From assembly GCA_001642005.1 (NCBI GenBank), contig LWCA01000630.1:1-21748 (forward strand): DNA of 21,748 nucleotides, written 5' to 3'. The notes under the pieces were generated by a model. It was not told the origin of the DNA. It saw only the letters and a list, made by a program, of their open reading frames with translations, and searched no databases. The translations under genes were made by a program, and so were the position numbers. This document shows positions 1 through 9,732 of the stretch, piece by piece (the first letter of the stretch is position 1; each line of letters begins with the position of its first letter). This DNA is from Intoshia linei. Lineage: Eukaryota > Orthonectida > Rhopaluridae.

Positions 1-105
1 ACCAATATTTTTCAAATATTTCGATTAAAATTAAAAATTGAAAATGTAAATATTAATCCTACAATTTCAAAAAAAAATGCGCATTGTACGTCTACACATT
101 TCCAA
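1..105 (-). repeat. Partial copy of the dispersed repeat (start side)
   Basis: Reverse complement matches 13786-13888 at about 90% by eye, with similarity starting at TGGAAAT. The rest of this copy would lie to the left of the window. Confidence 0.75.
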
Positions 106-694
106 TAAAGACATATGGGTGAAAATCTATATAATTCATTCCTTCGGAATTTTTTTTATTGCTACGCAATTTTTAAATTTCCAATTTTCATTTTCAAAAC
201 ATTTTTATTAAAACATTCAAATTTAAATAAGAAAACTACAACAACAAAACTAAAAAAGCTTTGTATATATTTTATTATCATTTTTATATTACAATGCTTT
301 GCAATAATGGCAAAATCGACTAAATTTATTTTTTTGGTATAATAAAAATGTGCCTTCGGCAGAGCTAGATGCTGTTTGTACGTAGTACATAACAGTCAAG
401 ATAGTATAAATATATCGCGCTGCACAAAATTGCAAAGGTTTCGATACAGTAGAATTAGGTTAACTGAGAATGATTACAAATTAACTTGTCTGCTCAAACT
501 CCTTTTTCATAAATGGGAAATTATCCAGTGGTTAATGATGAATCCTTCATTGAAAAAAAAATGAAGAACAAATTTTTACGCTCTAAATCTTTGAATAATC
601 AGCTTTCCCATATTTACTCTAACATACTCAAAAAGACTTTTAATGTTTTTGGACGACCCCAGTTTCCTATTATATACAATTCTGGTTAAATTAC
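1..694. other. Non-coding or unresolved 3' flank or intron of CFAP47, with a repeat end
   Basis: I cannot assign any exon here on either strand. The short open frames at 115-342 (+) and 376-564 (+) are low-complexity and match nothing I recognise. Bases 1-105 are an inverted copy, about 90% identical by eye, of 13786-13888. Later domains of CFAP47 (the calponin-homology region and the C-terminal ASH repeats) are not visible, so either the intron starting at 694 runs out of the window or the protein stops at 686. Confidence 0.55.
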
Positions 695-3150
695 ATTGTG
701 ACAAATGATTCTGTAATTGTGTTGATTGGTAATAATAAAGGGAAAAACTGTCATTAAACTGTTATCAATTATAACCACAATGGTAAAATTGAATCTAAAT
801 GTATATAAAAAATGGAATAAATTGAAAAAATAAACCTCTGAGAATAATTGTCTATGAAAACAATATTTTCTCTAATATTGCATGTTTTTTCTGAATAATG
901 TGTTAATTCACACTCATATACATCTCGTTCTAAAAGTTAGTTATCATAAAACTATTTAAATAAACCTTGAGGTGTTATTTTAACATCTACTGACAAGTGA
1001 CTCAACATTTTAGGTACAGAGAATTCTAATTTTAAATTTCTAAATTTTGAAATGAGATTACATAATCTCCATTATATAAAAAAATACCCATCATATTCAC
1101 TGCCAATGATTTTAAATTTGCTAGTTTGTTTAATATGCGTGGGAATAGGACTAGAAATGTACGCTATAGGATCAAATTCTATGTACGGACATTTATAATC
1201 CCCTTCCAATTCCAACGCTTGTAATATACAATTTTGATTGGATTTTAATGAGAAATGAACCTTACCATTGTAACTTCCAATTTTATCTGCATTAATAAAA
1301 TGATATACTAACTGTAAATTATATTTTAATTAATTAAACCTGGATTAAATTTCATAAAAATAAATATTTCCTCGTGAGGTTTTAACAAAAAGGTGTCCCC
1401 AAGTATATTTGTGGCATTTTGTTGGTTAATGTACATTTCGAAAAATTGAAGGGTTTTCGAGTTATACGGAATTAAATTCGATACAGATATAACATGTTCG
1501 CATTCATCAGTATTTGAAATTAACATCTAATTGGTAATATAGTATTTTAAACGATATTGTTACTTTTTGGGTAACATTTTGTACATCTTTTGATTCTTCA
1601 TACATCATTTTTTTTAAAAAGTACACTTTATTCTCTGAAAATTCGATAAGTTTGCAAAGAGATGTTGCAGTAATTTTTCTTTTTGGTGTAATAGTATTGA
1701 ATATTACAGGAGTGGGATTAATATTTCTATCAATAGTGTTTCGTGATGCAGCACATGGAGTGTGTGCTTCGGGTGTGTTTGAAGGCGTTGGAGCTACTGC
1801 ATTATTAATAAAAACGCTTGCTATAAAATTGTAGGAAGCAATCTAAAATTTATGTAATAATATTTTTTAATTGGAAAAACGTACCCTAGTTGGTTTAAAC
1901 GTCAATTTTGCTTTTAGCTTTTCTGTGGGACCAATATCAATTGCATATATTCCGGCATTTTTATCTATATACTTCCCATCCTCTAAAACGTTTAGCTTTG
2001 TTAGATAATTTATTACTATAAGAAATGTCTTCAAATTGAATCGAAAAATCTGAATATTCTTTCAGATTAAAAAGAATTCTACCATCTGTACTCGACTAAA
2101 TTTAAAAAATACGAAATATTCCAAAACCGGTAAAATTATACATTATTAATGATTGTAAAAGGAACGCTCTTTTCTCCGCCAACATACACGCCACCAAAAG
2201 GAAAATTCGGCTCCAAAATAGATACTGTTGGATATTCTACCATTCCTCCTATGCGTAATGATAACGGCCTACAACCACGGACATTGACTTTTAAAAGACA
2301 ATCAAATTTTTTTATGGACGTCGGTGTATACTCTAATCTAAATATTATCATTATAGATTCATATTTGTATAATAATTACATCAAACCGCAAGTTGAATTG
2401 ACACAAATACATCCTTCATCTTTATAAATCCTCATTCCTTTTATAGGTTCTGTTTCCACAACCTAAAATATTGAATTCAATGTAAAATTTTTTAAAAAAT
2501 TGAAAATCACCTAAAAACCCTGTTCACCTTTTTAAGTTAATAAAATTACCCGATAATAAGCAACACAAGGTCCAGTATTCTTTAAATATATTATTCTTTT
2601 GGTAGTAAGGAAAAGTGGTATTGCTCCCAAATTTAGACGTCGTTTCATAAAGGAAACGTTGCATTTTCCAATCTGCATTTAAATTATACAAAATACTAGT
2701 TGAATTTGTTAGCATTTAAATAATTTAGAAAAATATTTTTAGTAAAAATTATTTACATCAATATTAGCTAAAGCGGGCAGCACACCGCTTTTTCAAATTT
2801 TTTACAAAATAATTTGTCGAAAAAAATTTGGTTATCACTAATTCACAGTTTAAATAAAATATACCGATGCCACACATTTTAAACTTTGAGAATCTCCATA
2901 TTTCACACAAAGATTAAATAGAGATTCCAGTGGAGCATTATAATAACAATGAAATCTGGCCTCACATTTTAAGATTGAATTGGGGGCAATAACTCCTAAG
3001 TACGAATAAAAATAAAAAGTGGAAAATATAGCCAATTACCGCACGCGGGTCTAATAGAAATAGCGGTTCCTGATTCACTTATAACAGGGTTCCAATTAAA
3101 ATTGGCTGGACTATTCAATTCGTTTTTAAGAGTAATCATGCTTTTTGCGT
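695..3150 (-). other. CFAP47: CFAP47 exons 19-31: further ASH repeats (residues 811-1402)
   Basis: Exon 19 carries MITLKNELNSPANFNWNP. Exon 20 carries VIAPNSILKCEARF and ends SLKCVAS. Exon 21 is used in a frame different from the longest open frame there (it gives IIYLKNTGPCVAYYR). Exon 23 contains the diagnostic RIGGMVEYPTVSI and FPFGGVYVGGEKSVPFT. Exons 24-26 run from ILFNLKEYSDFS into a Pro/Thr-rich insert. Exons 27-28 hold FLLKPHEEIFIFMKFNP and LQALELEGDYKCPYIEFDP. Exons 29-31 are short and more diverged. If no intron follows exon 31, the frame ends two codons later (GTA ATT TAA, stop at 686-688). A GTAATT donor at 694 is also possible. Confidence 0.78.
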
Positions 3151-6100
3151 CTAAACGTGGATAAATTATAGTTAATACTTGAAAAAATTTCAAATTAATT
3201 TTAAATATTTTAATGAATAAATTACAACTGTTGAGTGAAACATTGGATAATGAGTTTTTAAGAAATATTAAATTTTTTTCAATGTGTATTCTAGGCTTCT
3301 CCAATTGTGCCATAATCGTTATATGATTCGAATAAAAATTATTAATTGCATAATTGACAGATCTAGAAGATTTCATAAAGTCATTAATTATTCATGTAAG
3401 TCATAATACCTGATAAATTTCCCAAGGTTTAGAGATTCAAATACTAAAGGTATCGACACATGGGCTAAAGGTGGAATAATAACATTGATAGGACTTGTTT
3501 TACACAATTCTTTACATTTAATCTATTGGAAAATACATTTTATACATTGATTTATACTTTCAAGTTAAAACTGATCCATGTTTTTAAACCGTTTATAATT
3601 TTCAACATTTTTTCCACGACAGATCCACTGCATATCTCTCCAAAATCAATTACTGTAGGTTCTAAATTTAATAAATTGTATTTAAATATGGATCTGTTTT
3701 TCTATCTTCCAGAGAATAAAGACACAAGTTAGCTAACTTAGCACCTTCAAAACAGTTTTAGAAAGATAACAATTTTTATTAAAATTTTAAGTATATAAAA
3801 AGAGTCCTTAGAAATTTAAAAAGTATACATTTTGCAACAGTTTTTAAAAGTTTGTAAATAATTTTCATATTGTCAGAATTTATAGTTTACGTTACAATAA
3901 ATTTGATGGTAAAAATAAAACATTTTTCACACAAACTTAAATTTTATCGAGAGCACGAGGATGGGCTCTTTCGCATATAATACGTGATCAGTCTCACAAG
4001 TAATAAATTTTATAACAAGACGTTTGGGAATGTTTTCAATTCATGATATTTTTATTCATGAGTAAATTCCAAGTTTACGTAAATAAAATATTTTGAATAT
4101 TTTTATTTAGATCAGGGTTTCCCAACCTTGTATTTCGTGTTCCCTAAAATTAATCAAAAATTTATTTCCATTTTAATTTTTTTGATGTGTCTTTTTTATC
4201 GATTTCATAATATATTCTACAAGGTTTGAGATATAATATTATTTTTATTAAATTGACATCTTTTAAAGACAACAAAATTAGATAAATTCATAGGGTTTTT
4301 ATAAAAGACCGTTTTGGGTGGTCACTTTTGAGAGGTTATGATAAAATTATATTGTAAATGTTTAAATTTTAATTACCAATTATTATTTTATTTAGTTGTA
4401 TTGGACTTAATACTAAACTACAATCGTAATGTTGTCTTTTATTCATTGGAACTGCATATAATCCGTCTGTTTTAATCTAGAATATTGAAAATATTAATAT
4501 TTTATTCAATATGTATTACCTTTGATAATATAAAGTTTTTTAATGAATCTGATCTACATATCACTTCTTCATTTGAATTTTCTTTTATAAAATATTAATA
4601 ATGATAATATGAGTAATTTACTCTCTATTTCCAAATTTTCTAATGATAAATTTGGCGATTGTAACCCTACTGCTGGTCGAATTTCTATATCTGTAGAATT
4701 ATTGAACTTGAAGTAATCTCTAGAAATTAAATTAATTACTTAATGTTTACACACGTCCAATTAAACTAAAATTCCATGTTGCCAAAGTTTGTGGCAAGAC
4801 TCGGAACGAGAAACTTAGAGAATTTTATTAAAATGACGTGAATAGTCGTAAGTTGATATTTTGCTTATTGAAAAATATTATAAAATATTAAAATACAACA
4901 TCCCTTTTATCGAATCATTCCTATTAATTTACATTAACGTTAATACAAAATTGCAACATATAATATTCTCTAAAGCAGGTAATTCAACCTTTTTTAAATT
5001 TAGCACCCCGTTAACCAAATCAATTATTTCCAGCACCTCTGCAAAAATAAAAAATGATACCTTAAAATTCAACTTAAAAATCGTATTTTATTGAGATTTA
5101 AAAAAATCACCCTATCAAACATAATCAATAAATTAACATAGAAGCTGTATTTGATGAGATTTAAATTATATATGATGTCAATTAAACCAATATTTTTCTG
5201 GAATAAATAAAAGCAAAAAAACTATGTAATTAAAAAAATATTTTAGATTACATAATAAATTTGTGATGAATCATCACTAATGATATAATTAATGACAGTT
5301 TTGTTGTTGTTTATCGTAAACAAGTTTATCATATCTGGTTTTGTTTGAGATAACAAACCCTCATATCGTGTGACAACTTATCTCCCCATCTATATCTACT
5401 TTTCGATTTTTGGTCATATTGTGCTCTATTAATGTGAAAATTCTCAATAAATCTATTTTCATCATTTTGGATGTTTTTCTATTCGTTTTAAAAAAAAGGT
5501 TGAAGCTTGGAATTACACATTATAACATGACAATTCATGCATTGAGATCTATCTTCTTCCCACTTTCTATAAGCCCAGTAAATCCATATTTTACGTATTT
5601 ATTATTCTATTTGCGAATTTTTTGCATATATCAATATACACTCATTTGAGTGATAAAATACGTTTCATTAGATTTTTTTATTAACATTTTTTATTCAAAT
5701 TTTAAAAAAAATAAAATAGTTTTTCCAGCACCCCTGAAATTAATTCTAGCACCCCTAGGGGTGCTAGTACCCCGCTTAAGAAACCCTGATCTAGCGCGAT
5801 ATTCATCTGAGCGATGCATTGTTGGAGCAATACATCATAGAGCGACATAATCATCGATTTTACTAATTTATCATATTATTGATTTTTTCAATTTTGTGGT
5901 TTCTTTAGGGAAAATTTTTTCACCCAATTTTTAAAGATTTTGAAAATAATTTTTGAATAATATTTTATGGGAACATTTTTTTTACCAAATTTTTAAAGTT
6001 TGTTATAATACCTTAAAATGTAGAAATTATTCCATTTAAAATCTTATCCAATTTTTATCCCAAAATTATCTTCAAAATCTTTAAAAATTGGGTGAAAAAA

Positions 6101-8879
6101 TCAATAATATGATTATAATTAGTAAAATCAATGATTATGTCGCTCTAACAATACATCACTCAAATAAATGATGCTCATCTCAATGTTCGCTACACAAATA
6201 TGTAGAAAATTAGTAAATATTTTGCTATTTTATATTATGACATTCTTTTTAAACTTTATATATTAATGAATAAGATGGAGTGTAATTTTAAATCACAAAA
6301 TAATAGTTTAAAATAAAGTGAAACTGGTAAATATTAAAAGTATTCCGTGTGATGAGTTGATTGTTTCAAATTTACCTTCTCATGGTTTGAATGTATTTTT
6401 CATTTTTAAATTTTTTTAAATAATCCTTGTATTTTTTTTCATTATTCATTTTTGCATTTTGGCTAATTTCGTTGTGCATGTAATCCACATCCACATAGGT
6501 GTATCGAGGAATTTTTTTAAAAATAGTTCTACAATTAAAAAATAAATTAGTTTCATAAAAAATAACATTGCGTATTTATAATGATAATTTGTATGTCCCT
6601 TTAGGTTTTCCCTTTTTTAATCTAGATTGGGTCCTCGATAATAATAAAAAAATTGAAATATTTTGTGGCCTAAAAATGTGTAAAGCGTTTTTCAGGGAGG
6701 TTGGGTCCATAAAAAACACGTGAGTTTAAATTGATATCTAATTTTAGATTTTTCCATAAAAATGTAAAGACATTGTTAACAATTAGCAGTTTAAGAATAG
6801 AAAGGTCATTTATTTTGATTAACCAACCTGTATTCTCCATTTTTTTGAGAACATGGTTTTAAACTTTGAGGTCTGTCATTTGGAAAAGAAACAATATCGT
6901 TTTGAACTTGAGAATTGAGGATATTTCCGATATTATGGAGCGAAGAGTTGGTACAGTTGTGGAATATATTTTTTGATTGATTTTTATTAATATTTTTGAA
7001 TGGTATGTCACATGAAAGTCCAATTTCGTTGGTTATGCGTGGTGTAATACCTGTATTAAAATTTTAAAAGGTAAAATAAATTTCTAACCTAGATTAATTT
7101 TAAAGGGAATATCAATCGGTTGAATAATACATTCTGCAATTAAATTAATTACAACAGTGTGAATCGAAATTTTGTTCATTTGAAACATATCATTCTTGTC
7201 ACACATGTAGCCAATAATATTTATTCGCTGCAATGTGTTTAAATTTCCTATTAAAAAATAAAATATTTATTACATTACAGTAATTTACCCAATTGTTTTG
7301 GATTATATTTAATTTCCAAGTTTTTAATTTCATTTGGCTGAAAAGAACAAATTCCCGGAGTAACAGTGAAATGAGCAATTTTGGCAGATTCGATGGTAAG
7401 ATTAACCAATTTAGATATGTTTTTTAAAACAATGCGACTTTTAGCAGATTCATTTATTCGCAATTTTGGAAATTCAATCACTTTATGCGACAAAATGGTC
7501 ATTTTCGGGTACACAGATAAAGCTAATATTCCAATTTCGAATGCTATCATTAATTGATGTATTAACAATTATTTTAATACATTTTTGCTGATTAATTTTG
7601 AATCCTCCTAAAATTTTAAATTTGAGTATCACAGAAATTTCTTCATTTTTTATTTTCTTTGAAATGTGTTTAAATCCACATTTTTTCGTATTTAATCTAG
7701 ATTATTCAAAATCATTAAACCAATCACTCTTACCGGGGACTAAATTTAATAAAAATGTTTATTTTTCCATTTGGGTCTAAAGTTCCTTCATTAGGAAACA
7801 CCGAAAACATAGAACAAATGCTTTGACTCTAAAAATACTTTGTGTAACTTTCCTTATAAAATACAATATCATTACATCGTCACTGTAATTTTCTATTGAT
7901 ACTACAAAATTTGTATATTCGGGAGATTCATTGTACAATATTCCTTGATACAAGGAATCTGAATAAATCGTAAAGTAAATATACGTTTAAATTTAACCTG
8001 TTCCATAAAGTATTCCCCCAAGTCGAATAATTTTTATTGGATTTTTAATTTGTTCCATTAATTTTTCTTGGTTTTCATCAGTACTTGTTGAATGTAGAAA
8101 ATGTAATTTTGGTGACACAATTTTTGCTTTTATGGTCATTTCCTTTTCAATGTTATCGTCAAGTGAAATTCTAAAATTTTTTGTGGAAATATAAAAAAGT
8201 CTTTACTTTACGACATGCTCAATGTTTTGTTCAGTAAATGCTAATAATTCAACCTAAATGTATTGATAATTACCCACCATTTAAGAAAACTTACAGACAC
8301 AGATTCGCATTTTCCAGGGTCAATTGTACTCGTCAGTGGTTTAAAATTTATGAAATGACCTGGTTCGCAATTTAAAGTAAAGTTCCCTTTACTGGATCCA
8401 ATATTTTTAAAAACAATTTCTTGTGTAAATATTTTTTGGTTGGCCAATATTGTACCAAAATCGACAACACCATCAAATTCAATTACCGGTTTTTTAACGT
8501 ACCTAAAATTGGTAAACTATTACAATTATATTACATTTTGATGGGAATCTTTATGACATTGTCATTGGCCACCAAAACCAACCGATCAATTGTATCTTTG
8601 TATGCATCTACCGTTAATTCAATCAAGCCTTTTATTTCCAAGCCAGTCGCTACTACCACTTTTTCACTCTTGGTTTTTAATTTAAAACACTAATATAATT
8701 TAAAGCTTGTTTTCACGTTATGTGATTACCTTATTTTCGGGCGCATAAAAGCGCAAGGAAATGCTTTTATCCATTTTATTTTTGACGGAAACTTTAACGC
8801 AATATTTACCTTGAGGTTCAACATGATTAAATATAATTTCGTTCGGTATTATTTCAACATTTTTAATATCAAACGTCAT
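695..8879 (-). CDS. CFAP47: Cilia- and flagella-associated protein 47 (CFAP47), 5' portion, 31 exons
   Basis: CFAP47 is a very large protein of motile cilia and sperm flagella built from repeated ASH/MSP-like immunoglobulin folds. I assembled 31 exons (high to low coordinate): 8879-8730, 8689-8535, 8502-8295, 8253-8207, 8170-7998, 7958-7876, 7828-7734, 7696-7581, 7543-7289, 7247-7089, 7050-6828, 6528-6376, 4719-4622, 4581-4520, 4476-4377, 3661-3558, 3522-3410, 3362-3226, 3150-3040, 2995-2865, 2672-2550, 2462-2380, 2337-2142, 2095-2017, 1982-1885, 1842-1564, 1526-1340, 1307-1088, 1039-966, 929-836, 794-695. They sum to 4206 bp, 1402 codons in one frame, and every junction is GT-AG with matching phase. 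The product follows vertebrate CFAP47 as I know it from its N-terminus onward, for example FPNDRP, RIGGMVEYPTVSI and the VYVGGEKSVPFTIINN turn. Vertebrate CFAP47 is over 3000 residues, so this is less than half. The start is the first ATG of the aligned region. Least certain are introns 11, 18, 20, 21 and 27 and what follows 695. Confidence 0.87.
3226..4719 (-). other. CFAP47: CFAP47 exons 13-18: linker and next ASH repeat (residues 606-810)
   Basis: Exon 13 continues directly from exon 12 across the 1656-bp intron in matching phase (AG|A). It carries STDIEIRPAVGLQSPNLS. Exons 14-15 end in HYDCSLVLSPIQLNKIII. Exon 16 restarts the fold with EPTVIDFGEICSGSVVEK after the 715-bp intron 15 (phase G|AA). 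Exons 17-18 give INVIIPPLAHVSIPLVFES and LEKPRIHIEKNLIFL. The order and spacing match vertebrate CFAP47, which is the main support for joining exons across two transposon-bearing introns. Confidence 0.82.
3662..4376. other. CFAP47 intron 15 with a solo hAT-type terminus
   Basis: This 715-bp stretch separates exons 15 and 16. At 4113 it contains CAGGGTTTCCCAACCTTG, the terminal sequence style of many hAT elements and related to the ends of the element at 4976-5788. I found no partner end before the next exon, so it is probably a truncated or eroded insertion. The rest is AT-rich with no recognisable feature. Confidence 0.5.
4976..5788. mobile_element. hAT-like non-autonomous element in CFAP47 intron 12
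   Basis: The left end begins CAGGTAATTCAACC and the right end finishes in AAACCCTG, whose reverse complement starts CAGGGTTTCTTAAG. Both ends are followed inward by runs built on AGCACCCC and CAGCACC, the usual style of hAT termini. The 8-bp flanks CTCTAAAG and ATCTAGCG agree at five positions including the central TA, so the target duplication is degenerate at best. A 22-bp perfect palindrome centred on CCCCTAGGGG (5746-5767) lies just inside the right end. I see no transposase reading frame of any length. The family is inferred from end sequence only. Confidence 0.55.
5838..6147. mobile_element. 310-bp foldback MITE with 10-11 bp target duplication
   Basis: The left end TAGAGCGACATAATCAT is mirrored by ATGATTATGTCGCTCTA at the right end, and the inverted similarity continues inward through ACTAATT, TTGATTTTTTC, CACCCAATTTTTAAAGATTT and AAAATAATTTT. 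Most of the element can fold into one hairpin; the left arm has about 30 extra bases. It is flanked by GCAATACATCA (5827-5837) and ACAATACATCA (6148-6158), 10 of 11 bases equal, which is a target-site duplication. That length is typical of Mutator-like elements, but no transposase is present. It sits inside CFAP47 intron 12 about 50 bp from a hAT-like element. Confidence 0.82.
6376..7696 (-). other. CFAP47: CFAP47 exons 8-12: third ASH domain and basic linker (residues 304-605)
   Basis: Exon 9 (7543-7289) encodes a complete ASH-type sandwich, from FEIGILALSVYPKM to FQPNEIKNLEIKYNPKQLG. Exon 10 closes that domain. Exon 11 is a low-complexity linker carrying the conserved VSFPNDRPQS. Exon 12 encodes KKIPRYTYVDVDY followed by a Lys/Glu-rich segment likely to be helical (residues about 572-605), which matches the helical linker of vertebrate CFAP47. 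Intron 11 (6529-6827) is 299 bp, the first clearly long intron. I found no coding exon in it. Confidence 0.82.
7734..8879 (-). other. CFAP47: CFAP47 exons 1-7: N-terminal ASH/MSP-like domains (residues 1-303)
   Basis: Exon 1 starts at ATG 8879 and opens with a beta-strand pattern typical of ASH domains (IIPNEIIFNHVEPQGKY). Exon 2 ends the first fold at NVIKIPIKM. Exon 3 opens the second fold with IEFDGVVDFGTILANQ, the strand, FG turn and AN motif that recur in this superfamily. Exons 4-5 end in IIRLGGILYGT, and exons 6-7 carry LYNESPE and FPNEGTLDPNGKINIFI, both conserved positions in vertebrate CFAP47 as I remember it. Introns in this block are 40, 32, 41, 36, 39 and 47 bp. Intron 2, at 32 bp, is needed because the unspliced frame reads AAA ATG TAA. 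Confidence 0.85.
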
Positions 8880-8992
8880 ATTCACAAATTTGTTTAAAAT
8901 TTATAATATTTTTATTATGTTGTTGGTTGCTAAAACAAACAAGGTAGACCGAATTTAAATAACATTAAAAAAATAGGTAAACAAAATTTTAA
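8880..8992. other. 113-bp spacer between TFIIF-alpha and CFAP47
   Basis: TFIIF-alpha ends at TAA (8993-8995) and the CFAP47 ATG lies 113 bp downstream on the same strand. There is no obvious AATAAA in the first half and no TATA-like promoter I would trust. On the minus strand the spacer contains TTTGTTTTAG|CAACC (AG at 8930-8931), a good 3' splice-site sequence 50 bp before the CFAP47 ATG. This could be the acceptor of an upstream non-coding exon, or a spliced-leader trans-splice site in an operon-like pair. The second reading is speculation. Confidence 0.45.
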
Positions 8993-9732
8993 TTATTTAA
9001 TGTATAAATGAAGTACACCATTGACTCGTTTTTTTGATGGTTTAATTATTCGTATTATGACTCCCAATTTTTGCATGAGGTCACTGTTGTTTAGTTTACA
9101 GTTTTTAAAATATTGAATCAAATCTTTCGGTGTCGCAGGCAGTACACGTAAAACTTTTGATACTTCATCTACGTCCAATTTTGAACTAAAAATTAGTCAA
9201 TTAATTAATTTTTATAGAATTACGAATCATAATCCAAATTTTTCAATTTATCTTCTTTTTCATTTATCGATTTTTTATCAACTTTTGGTTCTTTAGAGTT
9301 TAAAGTGGGTTTATCATTTTCACCTTCTTTGAATTTTCTTTTTCTGTTTTCTTTTCCATTTGCTGTGTCTATCTGATCGTCCACGTCCATGTCAATGTTT
9401 TCTCGCTCCGATCTCTAGAAATTAATTTAAAACTAAACAAAACATGATACCTTGAGAAAAGCAAACGATGTAACCTTATCCATGTCTTCAAAATCCGAAG
9501 AAACGTCAGAATCGGCTAAATTATTATGACTAAATATGTGAATTCAATACAAGACATTTCTTCTATATTATTTTCATTAATGTCTGTAGTAATTTTATTC
9601 TTTTCCGATTTTTTTTTAGTTTTCTTATCTTTCTCTTCGTCAGACAGAGATGAATTTGAATTTATTTCTTGTGCTTCATCTTCCACTGATTTTGGAATGT
9701 TTTTATTTTTTATTTCATCAGCTTCCAAGTCA
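8993..9732 (-). CDS. GTF2F1: Transcription initiation factor IIF subunit alpha (RAP74), 3' exons only
   Basis: TFIIF-alpha pairs with TFIIF-beta, binds RNA polymerase II during initiation and elongation, and uses its C-terminal winged helix to recruit the CTD phosphatase FCP1. Four exons are visible: 9732-9551, 9515-9451, 9414-9224 and 9185-8993, with introns of 35, 36 and 38 bp. They encode about 209 residues. The first 150 are acidic and lysine-rich (SLSDEEKDKKTKKK; SDSDVSSDFEDMDK), like the charged centre of RAP74. The last 60 align with the RAP74 winged helix (PATPKDLIQYFKNCKL ... KRVNGVLHLYIK, stop), reaching the normal C-terminus. Exon 9732 begins after TTTTAG in mid-codon, so upstream exons must exist. 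I could not find the N-terminal dimerisation domain (about 200 residues in the family) between 9733 and the window's right edge. Confidence 0.85.

Noticed and set aside
115-564. Two plus-strand open frames (115-342 and 376-564)
   Set aside because: Low-complexity, Phe/Lys/Ile-rich translations of AT-rich DNA with no recognisable domain, and partly next to a repeat copy.
2149-2427. Plus-strand open frame of 92 codons
   Set aside because: It lies antisense to CFAP47 exon 23, whose translation has clear ASH-domain conservation.
2524-2715. Minus-strand 63-codon frame as a CFAP47 exon
   Set aside because: The conserved CFAP47 segment here is in a different frame (exon 21, 2672-2550); this frame gives no similarity.
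4113-5788. One hAT element spanning from the 4113 end to the 5788 end
   Set aside because: Three conserved CFAP47 exons lie between the two ends, and the better left end for the 5788 terminus is at 4976.
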